DNA of 38,785 nt, from assembly GCF_001447385.1 (NCBI RefSeq), contig NZ_LLWQ01000203.1, positions 1-38,785 of the forward strand, read 5' to 3'. A program made the translations under genes and the position numbers. The notes beneath the pieces are model-generated. The model did not search any database and was not told the origin of the DNA. It saw only the letters and a program-made list of their open reading frames with translations. Within the stretch, counting starts at the first letter, position 1. Each line of letters begins with the position of its first letter. Shown here piece by piece: positions 7,299 to 15,560 of this stretch. Origin of the DNA: Paracoccus sp. MKU1. GTDB taxonomy: Bacteria; Pseudomonadota; Alphaproteobacteria; Rhodobacterales; Rhodobacteraceae.

Positions 7299-8141
7299 TC
7301 AGCCCTCGTCCGCGACGGGGTTGGACAGGGTGCCGATGCCGGTGATCTCGACCTCGATCCGGTCGCCCGCCTTCATGTAGAGCGGCGGCGTACGGAACCG
7401 GCCCACCCCGCCCGGGGTGCCGGTGGCGATGATGTCGCCCGGCAGCAGTTCGGTGACCTGCGACAGATAGGCGATCATTTCGGGGATCGAGAAGGCCAGA
7501 TCGCTGATCGGGGTCGATTGTACCTCCTGCCCGTTCAGGATCGTGCGCAGGTGCTGTGCCGCCGGATCGGGCAGTTCGTCTGCCGTCACCAGCCACGGCC
7601 CCATGGCGCCGGTCTTGTCGAAGCTCTTGCCCGCCCAGAACTGGCTGGTGTGGCGCTGGAAATCGCGGATCGTGCCGTCGTTGAAGGCGCTGTAGCCGGC
7701 GACGTGATCCATCGCATCGGCCTCGGCGATATAACGGCCGGACTTGCCGATGATCACCGCCAGCTCGCCTTCATAGTCGAATTCGGTCGAGACATGCGGC
7801 CGGATCAGCGGCACGCCATGGCCCAGCACCGACGAGGGATAGCGGGTGAAGATCGACGGATGTTTCGGCTTCTCGCGCCCGGTTTCCCTGATATGGGCGG
7901 CGTAGTTCAGCCCGACGCAGAGGATCTTGTCGGGGTTCGGGATCGGCGACAGCAGCGTGACCGAGGCCAGCGACACCGGGTCTGCGACCGCATCGGGCAG
8001 CGCGGCGACAGCGTTCCCGGCCAGCACGGCCCGCAGGTCGGGATAACGGGCGCGGAACGCCTCGGTCGCCGGGCGCAGGCTGTCGCCCTCGGCAATGCCG
8101 TAGCCGGGGCGGCCATCGTTCAGAAAGGATACCAGACGCAT
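7299..8141 (-). CDS. FAH-family hydrolase/isomerase B
   Basis: This 280-residue protein is the same length as FAH A and colinear with it. The metal ligands E124 and E126 ('FDYEGELAVIIGK') and D155 ('FNDG') are in identical positions, and the 'TGTPGGVG' loop is present. It opens operon B. The ATG at 8141 has an AGGAGA ribosome site, and the gene is divergent from iclR B with an operator-like palindrome between them. A second FAH enzyme in the same island implies either two pathway branches or two successive acylpyruvate-type intermediates. Confidence 0.9.
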   Translation of the reverse strand: MRLVSFLNDGRPGYGIAEGDSLRPATEAFRARYPDLRAVLAGNAVAALPDAVADPVSLASVTLLSPIPNPDKILCVGLNYAAHIRETGREKPKHPSIFTRYPSSVLGHGVPLIRPHVSTEFDYEGELAVIIGKSGRYIAEADAMDHVAGYSAFNDGTIRDFQRHTSQFWAGKSFDKTGAMGPWLVTADELPDPAAQHLRTILNGQEVQSTPISDLAFSIPEMIAYLSQVTELLPGDIIATGTPGGVGRFRTPPLYMKAGDRIEVEITGIGTLSNPVADEG

Positions 8142-8215
8142 GGATGTCTCCTGTAGGGGGTTTCGGGCCGGGCCTTGACGAAAGCGCCGGCGGCTGCAAA
8201 CTGGAACGGTCGGAT

Positions 8216-8230
8216 GTCCGTCAGATGAAC
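8216..8230. promoter_or_regulatory. IclR-type operator site 5, between FAH B and iclR B
   Basis: GTCCGTCAGATGAAC lies in the 104-bp divergent intergenic region, 75 bp upstream of FAH B and 15 bp upstream of the iclR B start. Its left half matches site 3 and its right half matches site 6. This is the classic place for an IclR regulator to control both its own gene and the divergent operon. Confidence 0.6.
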
Positions 8231-8245
8231 AGAGGGGGACCCGCC

Positions 8246-9061
8246 ATGGCCTGTTTCAACCCGGTGCGCGCGCTGGAACGCGGGCTTGAGGTCTTGCAGG
8301 CGATCAATGAGTTCGACGGGTTGCGCGCGCAGGAGATCGCCCGGATCACCGGCATCCCCCGTGCGACGGTCTACCGGCTGCTGGAAACGCTGGAAGGCCA
8401 GGGCTTCGTGACCCGCGGCGCCTCGGACGACGCCTGGCGGCCGACGATCCGGGTCCACACGCTCAGTTCCGGCTTCTACGACAAGGCGTGGATCGGCCAG
8501 ATCGCGATGCCGGAAATGGTGCGGCTGGGCCGGCGCATCCTGTGGCCGGTCGATCTGGTGACCTATGGTGAATATTCCATGCTGATCCGGGAATCGACCC
8601 ACAAGATCAGCCCGTTCTCCTTCGACGGCGGCATGGTCGGCCAGCGCATCCCGATGTTGCAAACAGCCGGCGGGCAAGCCTATCTGGCCTTCTGCCCCGA
8701 GCCCGAGCGGCTCTCGATCCTCGACGGGATGCGCCGGCAGGACCTGCCCGAATTCGCCTCGGCGCATGACGAGATCTGGCTGGCGCAGATGCTGCAGCGC
8801 ACTCGCGAGGCGGGCTATGGGATCAGGATCGACGGCTATCGGCCACATACGCTGTCCATTTCGGTTCCGGTCCGGCTGAACGGCCGGGTGCTGTGCTGCC
8901 TGACGGTGATCTGGCTGAAATCGGCGCTGGGGTTCGCCGATTTCGCGCGCCAGCACACGCCTGCGCTGTTCGAGGCGGCGAATGCCATCGCCCGGGCGGC
9001 CGAGCGGGTGGACCTGAACGCCCCGGGCAAGCCTCCGCTCAAGCGCCCAGCACGCGCCTGA
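8246..9061 (+). CDS. IclR-family transcriptional regulator B
   Basis: This 271-residue regulator has an N-terminal winged HTH ('QEIARITGIPRATVYRLLET', about residues 25-50) and a C-terminal effector domain. The ATG at 8246 was chosen over upstream in-frame starts because an AGGGGG ribosome site precedes it and the next upstream ATG lies inside the operator. It is divergent from operon B, the usual layout for a pathway-specific IclR regulator. Its 3' end overlaps the convergent monooxygenase B gene by 23 bp (9039-9061). The protein resembles regulator A in layout; ligand unknown. Confidence 0.9.
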   Translation: MACFNPVRALERGLEVLQAINEFDGLRAQEIARITGIPRATVYRLLETLEGQGFVTRGASDDAWRPTIRVHTLSSGFYDKAWIGQIAMPEMVRLGRRILWPVDLVTYGEYSMLIRESTHKISPFSFDGGMVGQRIPMLQTAGGQAYLAFCPEPERLSILDGMRRQDLPEFASAHDEIWLAQMLQRTREAGYGIRIDGYRPHTLSISVPVRLNGRVLCCLTVIWLKSALGFADFARQHTPALFEAANAIARAAERVDLNAPGKPPLKRPARA

Positions 9062-10616
9062 AAGCGGCGAGTCCCTCCTCCAGCGCCTCTGGGGCAAGGG
9101 CGGCGGCGGCGTAGCGGTCGGGGCGGATCAGCAGGATCTGGTCGCGATGGGTGCGCAGCGGGCGCGCCACCGCCGACTCCAGCACCCGGGCATGGGGCAA
9201 GCCGGCGACCTCGGCCCCCAGCGCCAGCCGCGCCAGCGGCAACCCGGCCAGATCCCGTGCCGCGCAGGCGGCCAGCGCCGCCGACCCGGCCGCGTCCTGC
9301 GCAATCAGCGCGAAGCCCGGCCCCAGCAACTCGTCCAGCAGGACCTCGCCGCCCGGACCGGCGACCTTGGGCTGCGGGATCATCTCGCCGACGATGGCGC
9401 CCTCGTAGGGCTGGTCGTGCAGGTCGAGGAACAGCCCGCGCGGATGGCGGGGACGGGGCTTGAACCGCATTTCCAGCAGATAGTCCCGCACCGCCGGGAA
9501 CGGAGCCAACCGCGCCAGCAGCATCTGGCGGAACGCCTGATCCGCACCGCCCATCGGCATGATGATGTCGCCCATTGCCACGGCAAGCTGGATCATCGCC
9601 CAGGCCGGATCGCGCCTTTCGTCGAAATAGCTGTCGAGGATCGCCGGCGCCGCGCCGCCCTTCAGCACGGCCGCCAGTTTCCATGCCACGTTCGAGGCGT
9701 CGCGCAGGCCGGCGTTCATGCCCTGTCCGGCGAAGGGCGGGGTCAGATGGACGGCATCGCCCAAGAGCAAAATGCGTCCCTCGCGGAACCGCTCGGCGAT
9801 GCGAGCGTGAAAGGTGTAGATCGTCTTGCGCACGATGTCGGCGTCTTCCAGCCGACGGAACGGCGCCACCAGATCGCGCACCGACTGCGGGGCCAGCACC
9901 GCCTCGTGCGTCTCGCCGGGCAGCAGCATGAATTCGTAGCGCCGCCCGCCGTTCGGGGCGGGAACGCTGACCGCCGGGCGGCGGTCCGAGCAGAGGAATT
10001 TCGAGAAATGCCCCTGATCGGGATCGTTCAGCGTGTCGATGACGATCCAGTCCTGGACATAGGTCGAGCCGCGCATCTCGATTCCCAGCCTCTCGCGCAC
10101 CGGGCTGCGGCCACCGTCGCAGGCCGCGACATAGCGCGCCGCGATCCGGTGCAACGCGCCGTCGACATCCCGGACCGTGACCAGAATGTCCTCCGCGCGC
10201 TCCTCCAGCGCCATCACCTCGCTGGAAAAGCGCAGGTCGACGCCCTTGCCGACGGCCTGACGGCGCAGCACGCTTTCCAGATCGGGCTGGTTGATGAAGC
10301 TGCGCCGGGGAAAGCCGTAGACCGGCGTGCCGGCGCCGATCACAGCGAATTCCACCCCGGCGTCGTCGTAGTAATGCGCCCCCGCCGAAGGGATGGTGCC
10401 GGGGCCGTAGTCCATCATGCCGAAGCTCTGGAAGGTGCGCATCCCCTCGTCATCGAGCGAGATGGCGCGCGGGATGTCCATCGGCGCGGCGTTGCGTTCC
10501 AGCAGCAGCACTGGGATGCCGTGGGTGGCCAGAATGCTGGCCGTGGTCAGGCCGCAGGGGCCGGCTCCAATCACGACGACGGGGATTTCCTCGGGGTAAG
10601 AAAGCATGGCGATCAT
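9039..10616 (-). CDS. FAD-dependent aromatic monooxygenase B (MhpA-like)
   Basis: This 525-residue group A flavoprotein hydroxylase has a GxGxxG motif 'GAGPCG' (17-22), the DG motif 'ACDGGRSPVRE' and the GD motif 'LLGDAVHLTPPFAGQGMNAG'. It resembles monooxygenase A in architecture but is clearly diverged and longer. It is the last gene of a minus-strand unit behind dctQMP, 88 bp after dctP, so the transporter probably imports its substrate or a precursor. The start at 10616 is uncertain: ATG at 10607 is also in frame and neither has a strong ribosome site. The 3' end overlaps iclR B. Confidence 0.88.
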   Translation of the reverse strand: MIAMLSYPEEIPVVVIGAGPCGLTTASILATHGIPVLLLERNAAPMDIPRAISLDDEGMRTFQSFGMMDYGPGTIPSAGAHYYDDAGVEFAVIGAGTPVYGFPRRSFINQPDLESVLRRQAVGKGVDLRFSSEVMALEERAEDILVTVRDVDGALHRIAARYVAACDGGRSPVRERLGIEMRGSTYVQDWIVIDTLNDPDQGHFSKFLCSDRRPAVSVPAPNGGRRYEFMLLPGETHEAVLAPQSVRDLVAPFRRLEDADIVRKTIYTFHARIAERFREGRILLLGDAVHLTPPFAGQGMNAGLRDASNVAWKLAAVLKGGAAPAILDSYFDERRDPAWAMIQLAVAMGDIIMPMGGADQAFRQMLLARLAPFPAVRDYLLEMRFKPRPRHPRGLFLDLHDQPYEGAIVGEMIPQPKVAGPGGEVLLDELLGPGFALIAQDAAGSAALAACAARDLAGLPLARLALGAEVAGLPHARVLESAVARPLRTHRDQILLIRPDRYAAAALAPEALEEGLAAFRRVLGA

Positions 10617-10704
10617 CCGGTTGTGCTAGGCGTGGGGGTGTGGGGTGCCGCTTGCCGAGCGGGCATCGCGCCCGGCGGCGGGGTGGGTCCGTTCTGTCGG
10701 GAGA

Positions 10705-11709
10705 TCAGCGGGCGTCGACCTCGGCGATCAGTTCGATGAAGCGGTCGTAGATCGCGCGCCCGTTCGGGGTGGCTTCGATCCAGCCGTCGGTCACAGGCTG
10801 CACCGCCGCGCGCCACGCCTGAAGCTGCTCGGCGCTCGGCTCGGTCACCTTGGTTTTGCCGTCGGCTACCACCTTTGCGCGGTGATCGACGACATTGGCG
10901 TCGAAAGCCGCGCCGAAGGCTTCCGAGAACGCCAGCCCCGAATGCCGGTCGATGGCGGCCTTGGCGGCTTCGGGCAGGCCATCGTATTTCGCCTTGTTCA
11001 TCAGCACCAGCATGGTGCTGGTCCCCATCGGGACTTCCAGCACATGGCCGGCGGCCTCGTCGATGCGGAAGGTCTGGATCGCGTTCCATTCGTTGAAGGT
11101 GCCGAAGATCAAGCCCCGGCTGATGCTCTCCGCCAGATTGCTGCCGGTAATCCCGCCGACCGGCACCGCGCCCAGCGCCTCCAGCGCCTTGAGCAGCAGC
11201 GGCGACGAGGCGCGGAAATTCCTGCCCCGCAGATCCTCGGGCTGGGCGATCGCACCGGTGCTGACCACCGCATTCGGCGAGGAGGTCACGACGCCGACCA
11301 CCTTGAACTTGTCGTAGTCGCCTGCCAGCAGCCCTTCCTCGTGCAGCTTCCACAGCGCGACGGAGCCTGAGGTGGCCGAGGTCACGGCGAAGGGCAGCTC
11401 GGCCACCAGGCTGCCGTCAAAGCGGCCGGGGTTGTAGCCGGTCACGATCCAGGCCAGATCGGCGACACCGCTCTCCACCAGCTCCAGTTGCTGCGCCGGC
11501 GAGCGGCCCAACGTGCCGCCGGCGAACATGCGCACGTTCAGCGTGCCCTCCGAGGCGGCGGTCACATCCTCGGCCCATCTCGCCAGGATGGTGCCGGTGA
11601 TAAACGCTTGCGGCGGCTCGAAACTGGAAAAGCGCAGGGTTTCCGCCTTGGCCGCGCCGGCCAGCAGCGCGGCGGCGGCAAGGGCGGCGGCGAGTGTCTT
11701 GTGGAACAT
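10705..11709 (-). CDS. dctP: TRAP transporter solute-binding protein, DctP family
   Basis: This 334-residue periplasmic binding protein starts with a signal peptide (Lys4, an Ala/Leu-rich core, and a likely cut after 'GAAKA' near residue 22). The mature DctP fold follows ('ETLRFSSFEPPQAFITG...'). DctP proteins carry carboxylates to the DctQM membrane pair. The ATG at 11709 has a strong GGAGGAG ribosome site. It follows dctM by 27 bp in a dctQ-dctM-dctP order. The gene context points to an aromatic or related organic acid as ligand; the sequence alone does not show it. Confidence 0.92.
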   Translation of the reverse strand: MFHKTLAAALAAAALLAGAAKAETLRFSSFEPPQAFITGTILARWAEDVTAASEGTLNVRMFAGGTLGRSPAQQLELVESGVADLAWIVTGYNPGRFDGSLVAELPFAVTSATSGSVALWKLHEEGLLAGDYDKFKVVGVVTSSPNAVVSTGAIAQPEDLRGRNFRASSPLLLKALEALGAVPVGGITGSNLAESISRGLIFGTFNEWNAIQTFRIDEAAGHVLEVPMGTSTMLVLMNKAKYDGLPEAAKAAIDRHSGLAFSEAFGAAFDANVVDHRAKVVADGKTKVTEPSAEQLQAWRAAVQPVTDGWIEATPNGRAIYDRFIELIAEVDAR

Positions 11710-11736
11710 CGGTTTCTCCTCCTGTGGATCGGGTCG

Positions 11737-13032
11737 TCAGCGCAGCATCGACGGCAGCCAGAGCGTCAGCGGCGGCACCAGCACCAGCAGGGCCAGGCGC
11801 AGCACATCGGCGGCCAGAAAGGGCACGATCCCGCGATAGATCGTGATCAGCGGAATGTTGCGGTTCAGCGCGTTCAGCAGCATCACGTTGATGCCGATGG
11901 GCGGGGCGATCATGCCGATCTCGATGACGATCACGTTGATGATGCCCCACCAGATCGGATCGAAGCCCAGATGCAGGATGATCGGCAGCACGAAGGGCAA
12001 GGTGATGATCATCGCCGCCACCTCGTCGAAGAAGGCGCCGAGCAGGATATACAGCACCAGCAGCAACGCGATGATGCCCATCGGCGGCAGATCCGTCCCG
12101 GCGATGGCGCCGACCAACGCGACCGGCGCCCCGGTCAAGGCCATGAAGTAGGAGAAGATCGTCGCGCCGAACACCATCACATAGATCATCGCTGTGGCGG
12201 CGGCGGATTCCACCAGCACACCGGTCAACATGCGCGGATCGAAGCCCCGCCGGACCAACACGAAGACGAAGGCGATCACCACGCCGACGGCGGCGGCCTC
12301 GTTCACGGTGAAGATGCCGCTGTAGATCCCGCCCAGCACCACGGTGGCCAGGAACACCACGCTCCAGCCCCGGCGCAGGGCGCGGAACCGCTCGGGCCAG
12401 GGCAGTGGCTCGGACCGCTGCCCACCCACCCGCCAGACCGAGACCCGGACGGCGGCGATATAGAACAGCACCGCGATGATCGCCGGAATGATGGCGGCGG
12501 TGAACAGGTCGAGCACGAACTGCTCGGTCAGCACGGCGTAGAGCACCATGACGGTCGAGGGCGGCACGATCATGCCCAGTGTGCCCCCGGCGGCGATCGA
12601 ACCGGTGGCCAGCGCCGGCGCGTAGCCCCGGCTCAGCATCTCGGGCAGCGCAACCTTGCCGAAGGTGGCGGTGGTGGCAACGCCCGAGCCGCAGACCGCG
12701 CCGAACCCGCCCGAGCCGAGGATGGTCGCCGTGGCCAGCCCGCCCTTGCGATGCCCGATCCAGGCTTGCGCGATGTTGTAGACATCCCCCGCCAGCCCGG
12801 CGGCGGCGGCCAGACTGCCCATCAGCATGAACAGCGGCAGCACCGCAAGATCAAGGTTGGTCAGGGTCGCGGCCGGCTCGCTTGCCAGCAGCGACAGCGC
12901 CGGACCCCAATCCACCATGATGCCGAAGCCCGCCACGCCGATCACCGCCATCGCGACCCCGATGGGCACATGCAGCGCGATCAGTCCAAGCATGACGGCA
13001 AAGCCGATGGCGGCGAGGGTCAACGGATCCAT
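11737..13032 (-). CDS. dctM: TRAP transporter large permease DctM
   Basis: This 431-residue, highly hydrophobic protein is the large TRAP permease with about 12 membrane segments. Typical stretches are present: 'GSGVATTATFGKVALPEM', 'GGTLGMIVPPSTVMVLYAVL' and 'IGMIAPPIGINVMLLN'. It moves the solute together with Na+ across the inner membrane. The ATG at 13032 has an AGGAGA ribosome site; the frame stays open upstream through the dctQ region, but only as a shadow. It sits 23 bp after dctQ. Confidence 0.93.
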   Translation of the reverse strand: MDPLTLAAIGFAVMLGLIALHVPIGVAMAVIGVAGFGIMVDWGPALSLLASEPAATLTNLDLAVLPLFMLMGSLAAAAGLAGDVYNIAQAWIGHRKGGLATATILGSGGFGAVCGSGVATTATFGKVALPEMLSRGYAPALATGSIAAGGTLGMIVPPSTVMVLYAVLTEQFVLDLFTAAIIPAIIAVLFYIAAVRVSVWRVGGQRSEPLPWPERFRALRRGWSVVFLATVVLGGIYSGIFTVNEAAAVGVVIAFVFVLVRRGFDPRMLTGVLVESAAATAMIYVMVFGATIFSYFMALTGAPVALVGAIAGTDLPPMGIIALLLVLYILLGAFFDEVAAMIITLPFVLPIILHLGFDPIWWGIINVIVIEIGMIAPPIGINVMLLNALNRNIPLITIYRGIVPFLAADVLRLALLVLVPPLTLWLPSMLR

Positions 13033-13055
13033 CCGGGTTTCTCCTGAAACGGGGG

Positions 13056-13541
13056 TCAGCGCGCAACGGCGCGCAGATCGGCCACGACGACCATGGCCTG
13101 CGCCAGGACCGAGGCGAGGAAAGCCGCCGTGGCGGCCCACCACCAGGGGCCGACCGGCCAGCCCAGCACCCAAGTCCGCTCGCCGCTGGCGGTCGAGGCG
13201 GCGGCATAGGGGATGAAATTCCAGAAGATCAGCGCAAAGACCCCCAGTGTGACAAGGCTGGCAAAGGCGTTCAGCACCGCCTCGGCGCGGGTGCCGAACA
13301 TCTGGCCCAGCACGTCGATACGGATGTTCAGCCGGGTGGCCAGACATTCCGGAATGCAGCAGGCCACCACCACCGCCATCACCACCGCGCTGACATCGTT
13401 GACGCCCTGCAACGGATAGGAGAACAGGAAGCGCGCCGCGATGTTCGCGGTCTGCATGATCGCCAGCAGCAACAGCCCCGCGAAGCCGACCAGCGCAAGG
13501 CCCCGGGTCACGAGGCGCACCATCTGTTCGAAACCTGCCAT
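13056..13541 (-). CDS. dctQ: TRAP transporter small permease DctQ
   Basis: This 161-residue protein has four predicted membrane helices, the usual plan of the small TRAP permease, which pairs with DctM. It shows 'VSAVVMAVVVACCIPECLAT', 'RLNIRIDVL', and 'LIFWNF' in a later helix, all typical of DctQ. I placed the start at ATG 13541, behind a GGGAGG ribosome site, rather than at the longer in-frame ATG at 13598. It leads the dctQMP-monooxygenase B unit and is divergent from iclR C. Confidence 0.88.
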   Translation of the reverse strand: MAGFEQMVRLVTRGLALVGFAGLLLLAIMQTANIAARFLFSYPLQGVNDVSAVVMAVVVACCIPECLATRLNIRIDVLGQMFGTRAEAVLNAFASLVTLGVFALIFWNFIPYAAASTASGERTWVLGWPVGPWWWAATAAFLASVLAQAMVVVADLRAVAR

Positions 13542-13581
13542 AGCCGTAGCGCCTCCCTTCGCTCGCCAGGATGCCCGTTGC

Positions 13582-13610
13582 GCAGAATTCTGTTCCACAA
13601 AGCGGGATAA
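13582..13610. promoter_or_regulatory. Weak copy of the 20-bp-spaced GCAGAA repeat
   Basis: GCAGAATTC (13582) and GCGGGATAA (13602) lie 20 bp apart in the dctQ promoter region, about 41 bp upstream of the start. They resemble the much clearer repeats at 14561-14589 and 16771-16799, but the second half is poor. Treat this as tentative. Confidence 0.25.
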
Positions 13611-13661
13611 GCTGCTTCATTACAGCAAGCCCTGCGGGCGAGAAGCTTCAAACTCAGGCGC

Positions 13662-13676
13662 GTTCATCAGATGAAC
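13662..13676. promoter_or_regulatory. IclR-type operator site 6, between dctQ and iclR C
   Basis: GTTCATCAGATGAAC is a perfect inverted repeat, 7-bp arms around a central A. It lies 75 bp upstream of iclR C and 121 bp upstream of dctQ. It belongs to the same family as sites 3 and 5, with the two central half-site bases changed. Confidence 0.6.
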
Positions 13677-13727
13677 GAACTCTGACAGGGCGGCGCATAA
13701 GATTCGCGCGGAACATTAATATTTTAA

Positions 13728-13739
13728 CCCTTGCAAGGG
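13728..13739. promoter_or_regulatory. 12-bp palindrome in the iclR C leader
   Basis: CCCTTGCAAGGG is a perfect palindrome ending 11 bp before the iclR C start, after an AT-rich stretch (13711-13727) that looks like a promoter core. It may be an autoregulatory site or a short leader hairpin. Confidence 0.3.
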
Positions 13740-13750
13740 GGTGAGGACCG

Positions 13751-14557
13751 ATGAACGACCCGGACGACGACAGCCACCACGATCCCCGGCTTGACCGGCA
13801 ATTCGTCAGCGCGCTGGCACGCGGGCTGGAGATTCTGCAATGCTTCGGCCCCGACGAGCTGGACCTGAGCAATCAGGAGATCGCGGCGCGTACGAAGCTG
13901 CCCAAGTCCACGGTGACGCGGCTGACCTATACCCTGACCCATCTCGGCTTCATGCAACAGGTCGAGGACAGCGGCTTCTACCGCATCGGCCCAGCGGTGC
14001 TGCGGCTGGGCTACGCCTTTCTGGCCAATCTGGAAATCCGCCGCCGCGCCTGGCCATTGATGCAGGAGCTCGCAGCGTTTTCAGGGGTTTCGGTGGCGCT
14101 TGGCCAGCGCGAGGGCGGCGAGATGATCTATGTCGAATGCTGCCGGGGCAATGCGCCGGTGACCCTACGGCTTGGGGTGGGGTCGCGCATCGACCTGTTC
14201 CGCTCGATCATGGGGCGGGCCTGGCTGGCCGCGCAATCCGAGGCCGAACTGGAAGGGCTGCTGGTGGGCCTGGGCGACCGGGCCGAAGAGGTCGCGGGCC
14301 ATGTCGCCCGGGCGCGCGACGAGATCGCGGCGCAAGGCTTCTGCGTCACGCTGGGCGGCTGGACGGTGGGGGTGAATAGCGCGGCGGCGCCGATTCTGGC
14401 CCCAGACGGACGCACGGTGATGGGGCTGAACTGCGGCGGCCCCGAGTCCGTGATGACACCCGACTTCATCCGGCAAGAGGTCGGCCCTCGGCTGGCGCGG
14501 CTGGCAGCCACGCTTTCTGCACTGCCGCCCCCCGCGATGATGCGATGCTGTCCTTAA
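13751..14557 (+). CDS. IclR-family transcriptional regulator C
   Basis: This 268-residue regulator has an HTH around residues 38-65 ('LSNQEIAARTKLPKSTVTRL') and a C-terminal effector domain. It starts at ATG 13751 behind GTGAGG. It is divergent from dctQMP and lies just upstream of the BKACE gene on the same strand, so it is the likely controller of the TRAP unit and of the BKACE/acyl-CoA dehydrogenase pair. Clear paired repeats begin 3 bp after its stop codon. Confidence 0.9.
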   Translation: MNDPDDDSHHDPRLDRQFVSALARGLEILQCFGPDELDLSNQEIAARTKLPKSTVTRLTYTLTHLGFMQQVEDSGFYRIGPAVLRLGYAFLANLEIRRRAWPLMQELAAFSGVSVALGQREGGEMIYVECCRGNAPVTLRLGVGSRIDLFRSIMGRAWLAAQSEAELEGLLVGLGDRAEEVAGHVARARDEIAAQGFCVTLGGWTVGVNSAAAPILAPDGRTVMGLNCGGPESVMTPDFIRQEVGPRLARLAATLSALPPPAMMRCCP

Positions 14558-14560
14558 AAT

Positions 14561-14589
14561 GCAGAACAAGGAACCGCATTGCAGAACAA
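14561..14589. promoter_or_regulatory. 20-bp-spaced direct repeat upstream of BKACE gene
   Basis: GCAGAACAA occurs at 14561-14569 and again exactly 20 bp later at 14581-14589, two helical turns apart and 67 bp upstream of the BKACE start. A matching arrangement precedes the acyl-CoA dehydrogenase at 16771-16799. Repeated 10-bp motifs are known for IclR-family members such as PcaU, so regulator C is a reasonable binder; that is inference. Confidence 0.5.
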
Positions 14590-14655
14590 TGATGATTTCG
14601 CTAACTTCGCCCCGACAGGTGCCGGAAACGGTTTTTGGCGCCGAGGGGGAGAACC

Positions 14656-15540
14656 ATGTCCGAAAAAACCATCATCACCTGCGCCGTGACCGGCTCTTTC
14701 AACACCGTCGGCGTCAATCCGGCGGTGCCCGTCACCCCCCGGCAGATCGCCGAATCGGCGATCGGCGCCGCACAGGCGGGAGCGGCGATCGTGCATATCC
14801 ATGTCCGCGATCCCGAAACCGGACTGGCCAGCATGGACCTGGCGCATTACCGTGAGACGGTCGAGCGCATCCGCGAGTCCGGCATCGATGTGGTGATCAA
14901 CCTGACCACCGGCGCCGGGGGTCGCTTCGCCCCAGGGCTGCATGACGTGCTGGTGCCGCAGCCCGGAAGCAACTTCAGCTCTCCGCACCGGCGGATCGAG
15001 CATATTCTGGAACTGCGCCCCGAGATCTGCACGCTGGACACTGCGACGCTGAACTTCGGCGACGTGCCCTTTCTCAACACTCCGCCCCATCTGCGGATCA
15101 TGGCCGCCGAGACACGCGCCGCCGGGGTCAAGCCGGAAATCGAGGTCTTCGACATCGGCCATATCGGGCTGGCGAAGCAGTTGATCCGCGAAGGCGTGAT
15201 CGACAGCCCGGCGATGTTCCAGCTCTGCCTCGGCATCGCGCATGGGGCGCCGGCGACCGCCGAAGCACTGGTCTTCCTGAAAAGCCAGTTGCCGGCGGAT
15301 GCCCAATGGGGCGCCTTCGGGATCAGCCAGCACGAATTCGCCATCGCCGCGATCACAGCGGCGATGGGCGGCAATGTCCGCGTCGGGCTGGAGGATAACC
15401 TCTATCTGTCCAAGGGCGTGCTGGCGCCGGACAACGCCAGCCTGGTGCGGCGCGCGGTGCGGATCTGCGAGGATCTGAACCGCCCCGTCGCCAGCGCCGC
15501 CGAGGCGCGCGCGATCCTGGGCCTGCGCAGCCCCCGCTGA
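14656..15540 (+). CDS. BKACE-family beta-keto acid cleavage enzyme (DUF849)
   Basis: This 294-residue TIM-barrel protein is of the DUF849/BKACE family, whose founder is 3-keto-5-aminohexanoate cleavage enzyme Kce. The Zn-binding 'HIHVRD' motif is at residues 48-53, and 'NLTTGAGG' and 'FGISQHEF' segments are also present. The family condenses a beta-keto acid with acetyl-CoA, giving acetoacetate and the CoA ester of the shortened acid. The substrate varies widely between members and cannot be read here. The start at 14656 has a GAGGGGGAG ribosome site. It is convergent with the acyl-CoA dehydrogenase, which could oxidise its CoA-ester product. Confidence 0.9.
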   Translation: MSEKTIITCAVTGSFNTVGVNPAVPVTPRQIAESAIGAAQAGAAIVHIHVRDPETGLASMDLAHYRETVERIRESGIDVVINLTTGAGGRFAPGLHDVLVPQPGSNFSSPHRRIEHILELRPEICTLDTATLNFGDVPFLNTPPHLRIMAAETRAAGVKPEIEVFDIGHIGLAKQLIREGVIDSPAMFQLCLGIAHGAPATAEALVFLKSQLPADAQWGAFGISQHEFAIAAITAAMGGNVRVGLEDNLYLSKGVLAPDNASLVRRAVRICEDLNRPVASAAEARAILGLRSPR

Positions 15541-15546
15541 GGGGGC
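15530..15546. terminator. Hairpin between convergent BKACE and acyl-CoA dehydrogenase genes
   Basis: GCCCCC (15530-15535) and GGGGGC (15541-15546) pair around a 5-base loop that contains the BKACE stop codon. There is no T-run on either side. It may act as a weak two-way terminator in the 20-bp convergent gap. Confidence 0.3.
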
Positions 15547-15560
15547 CACGCCGCAAGGGG

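Noticed and set aside
11488..13047. Plus-strand frame antisense to dctM with many His and Asp residues
   Set aside because: The His/Asp/Gln richness is the complement of hydrophobic membrane codons, not a metal-binding protein.
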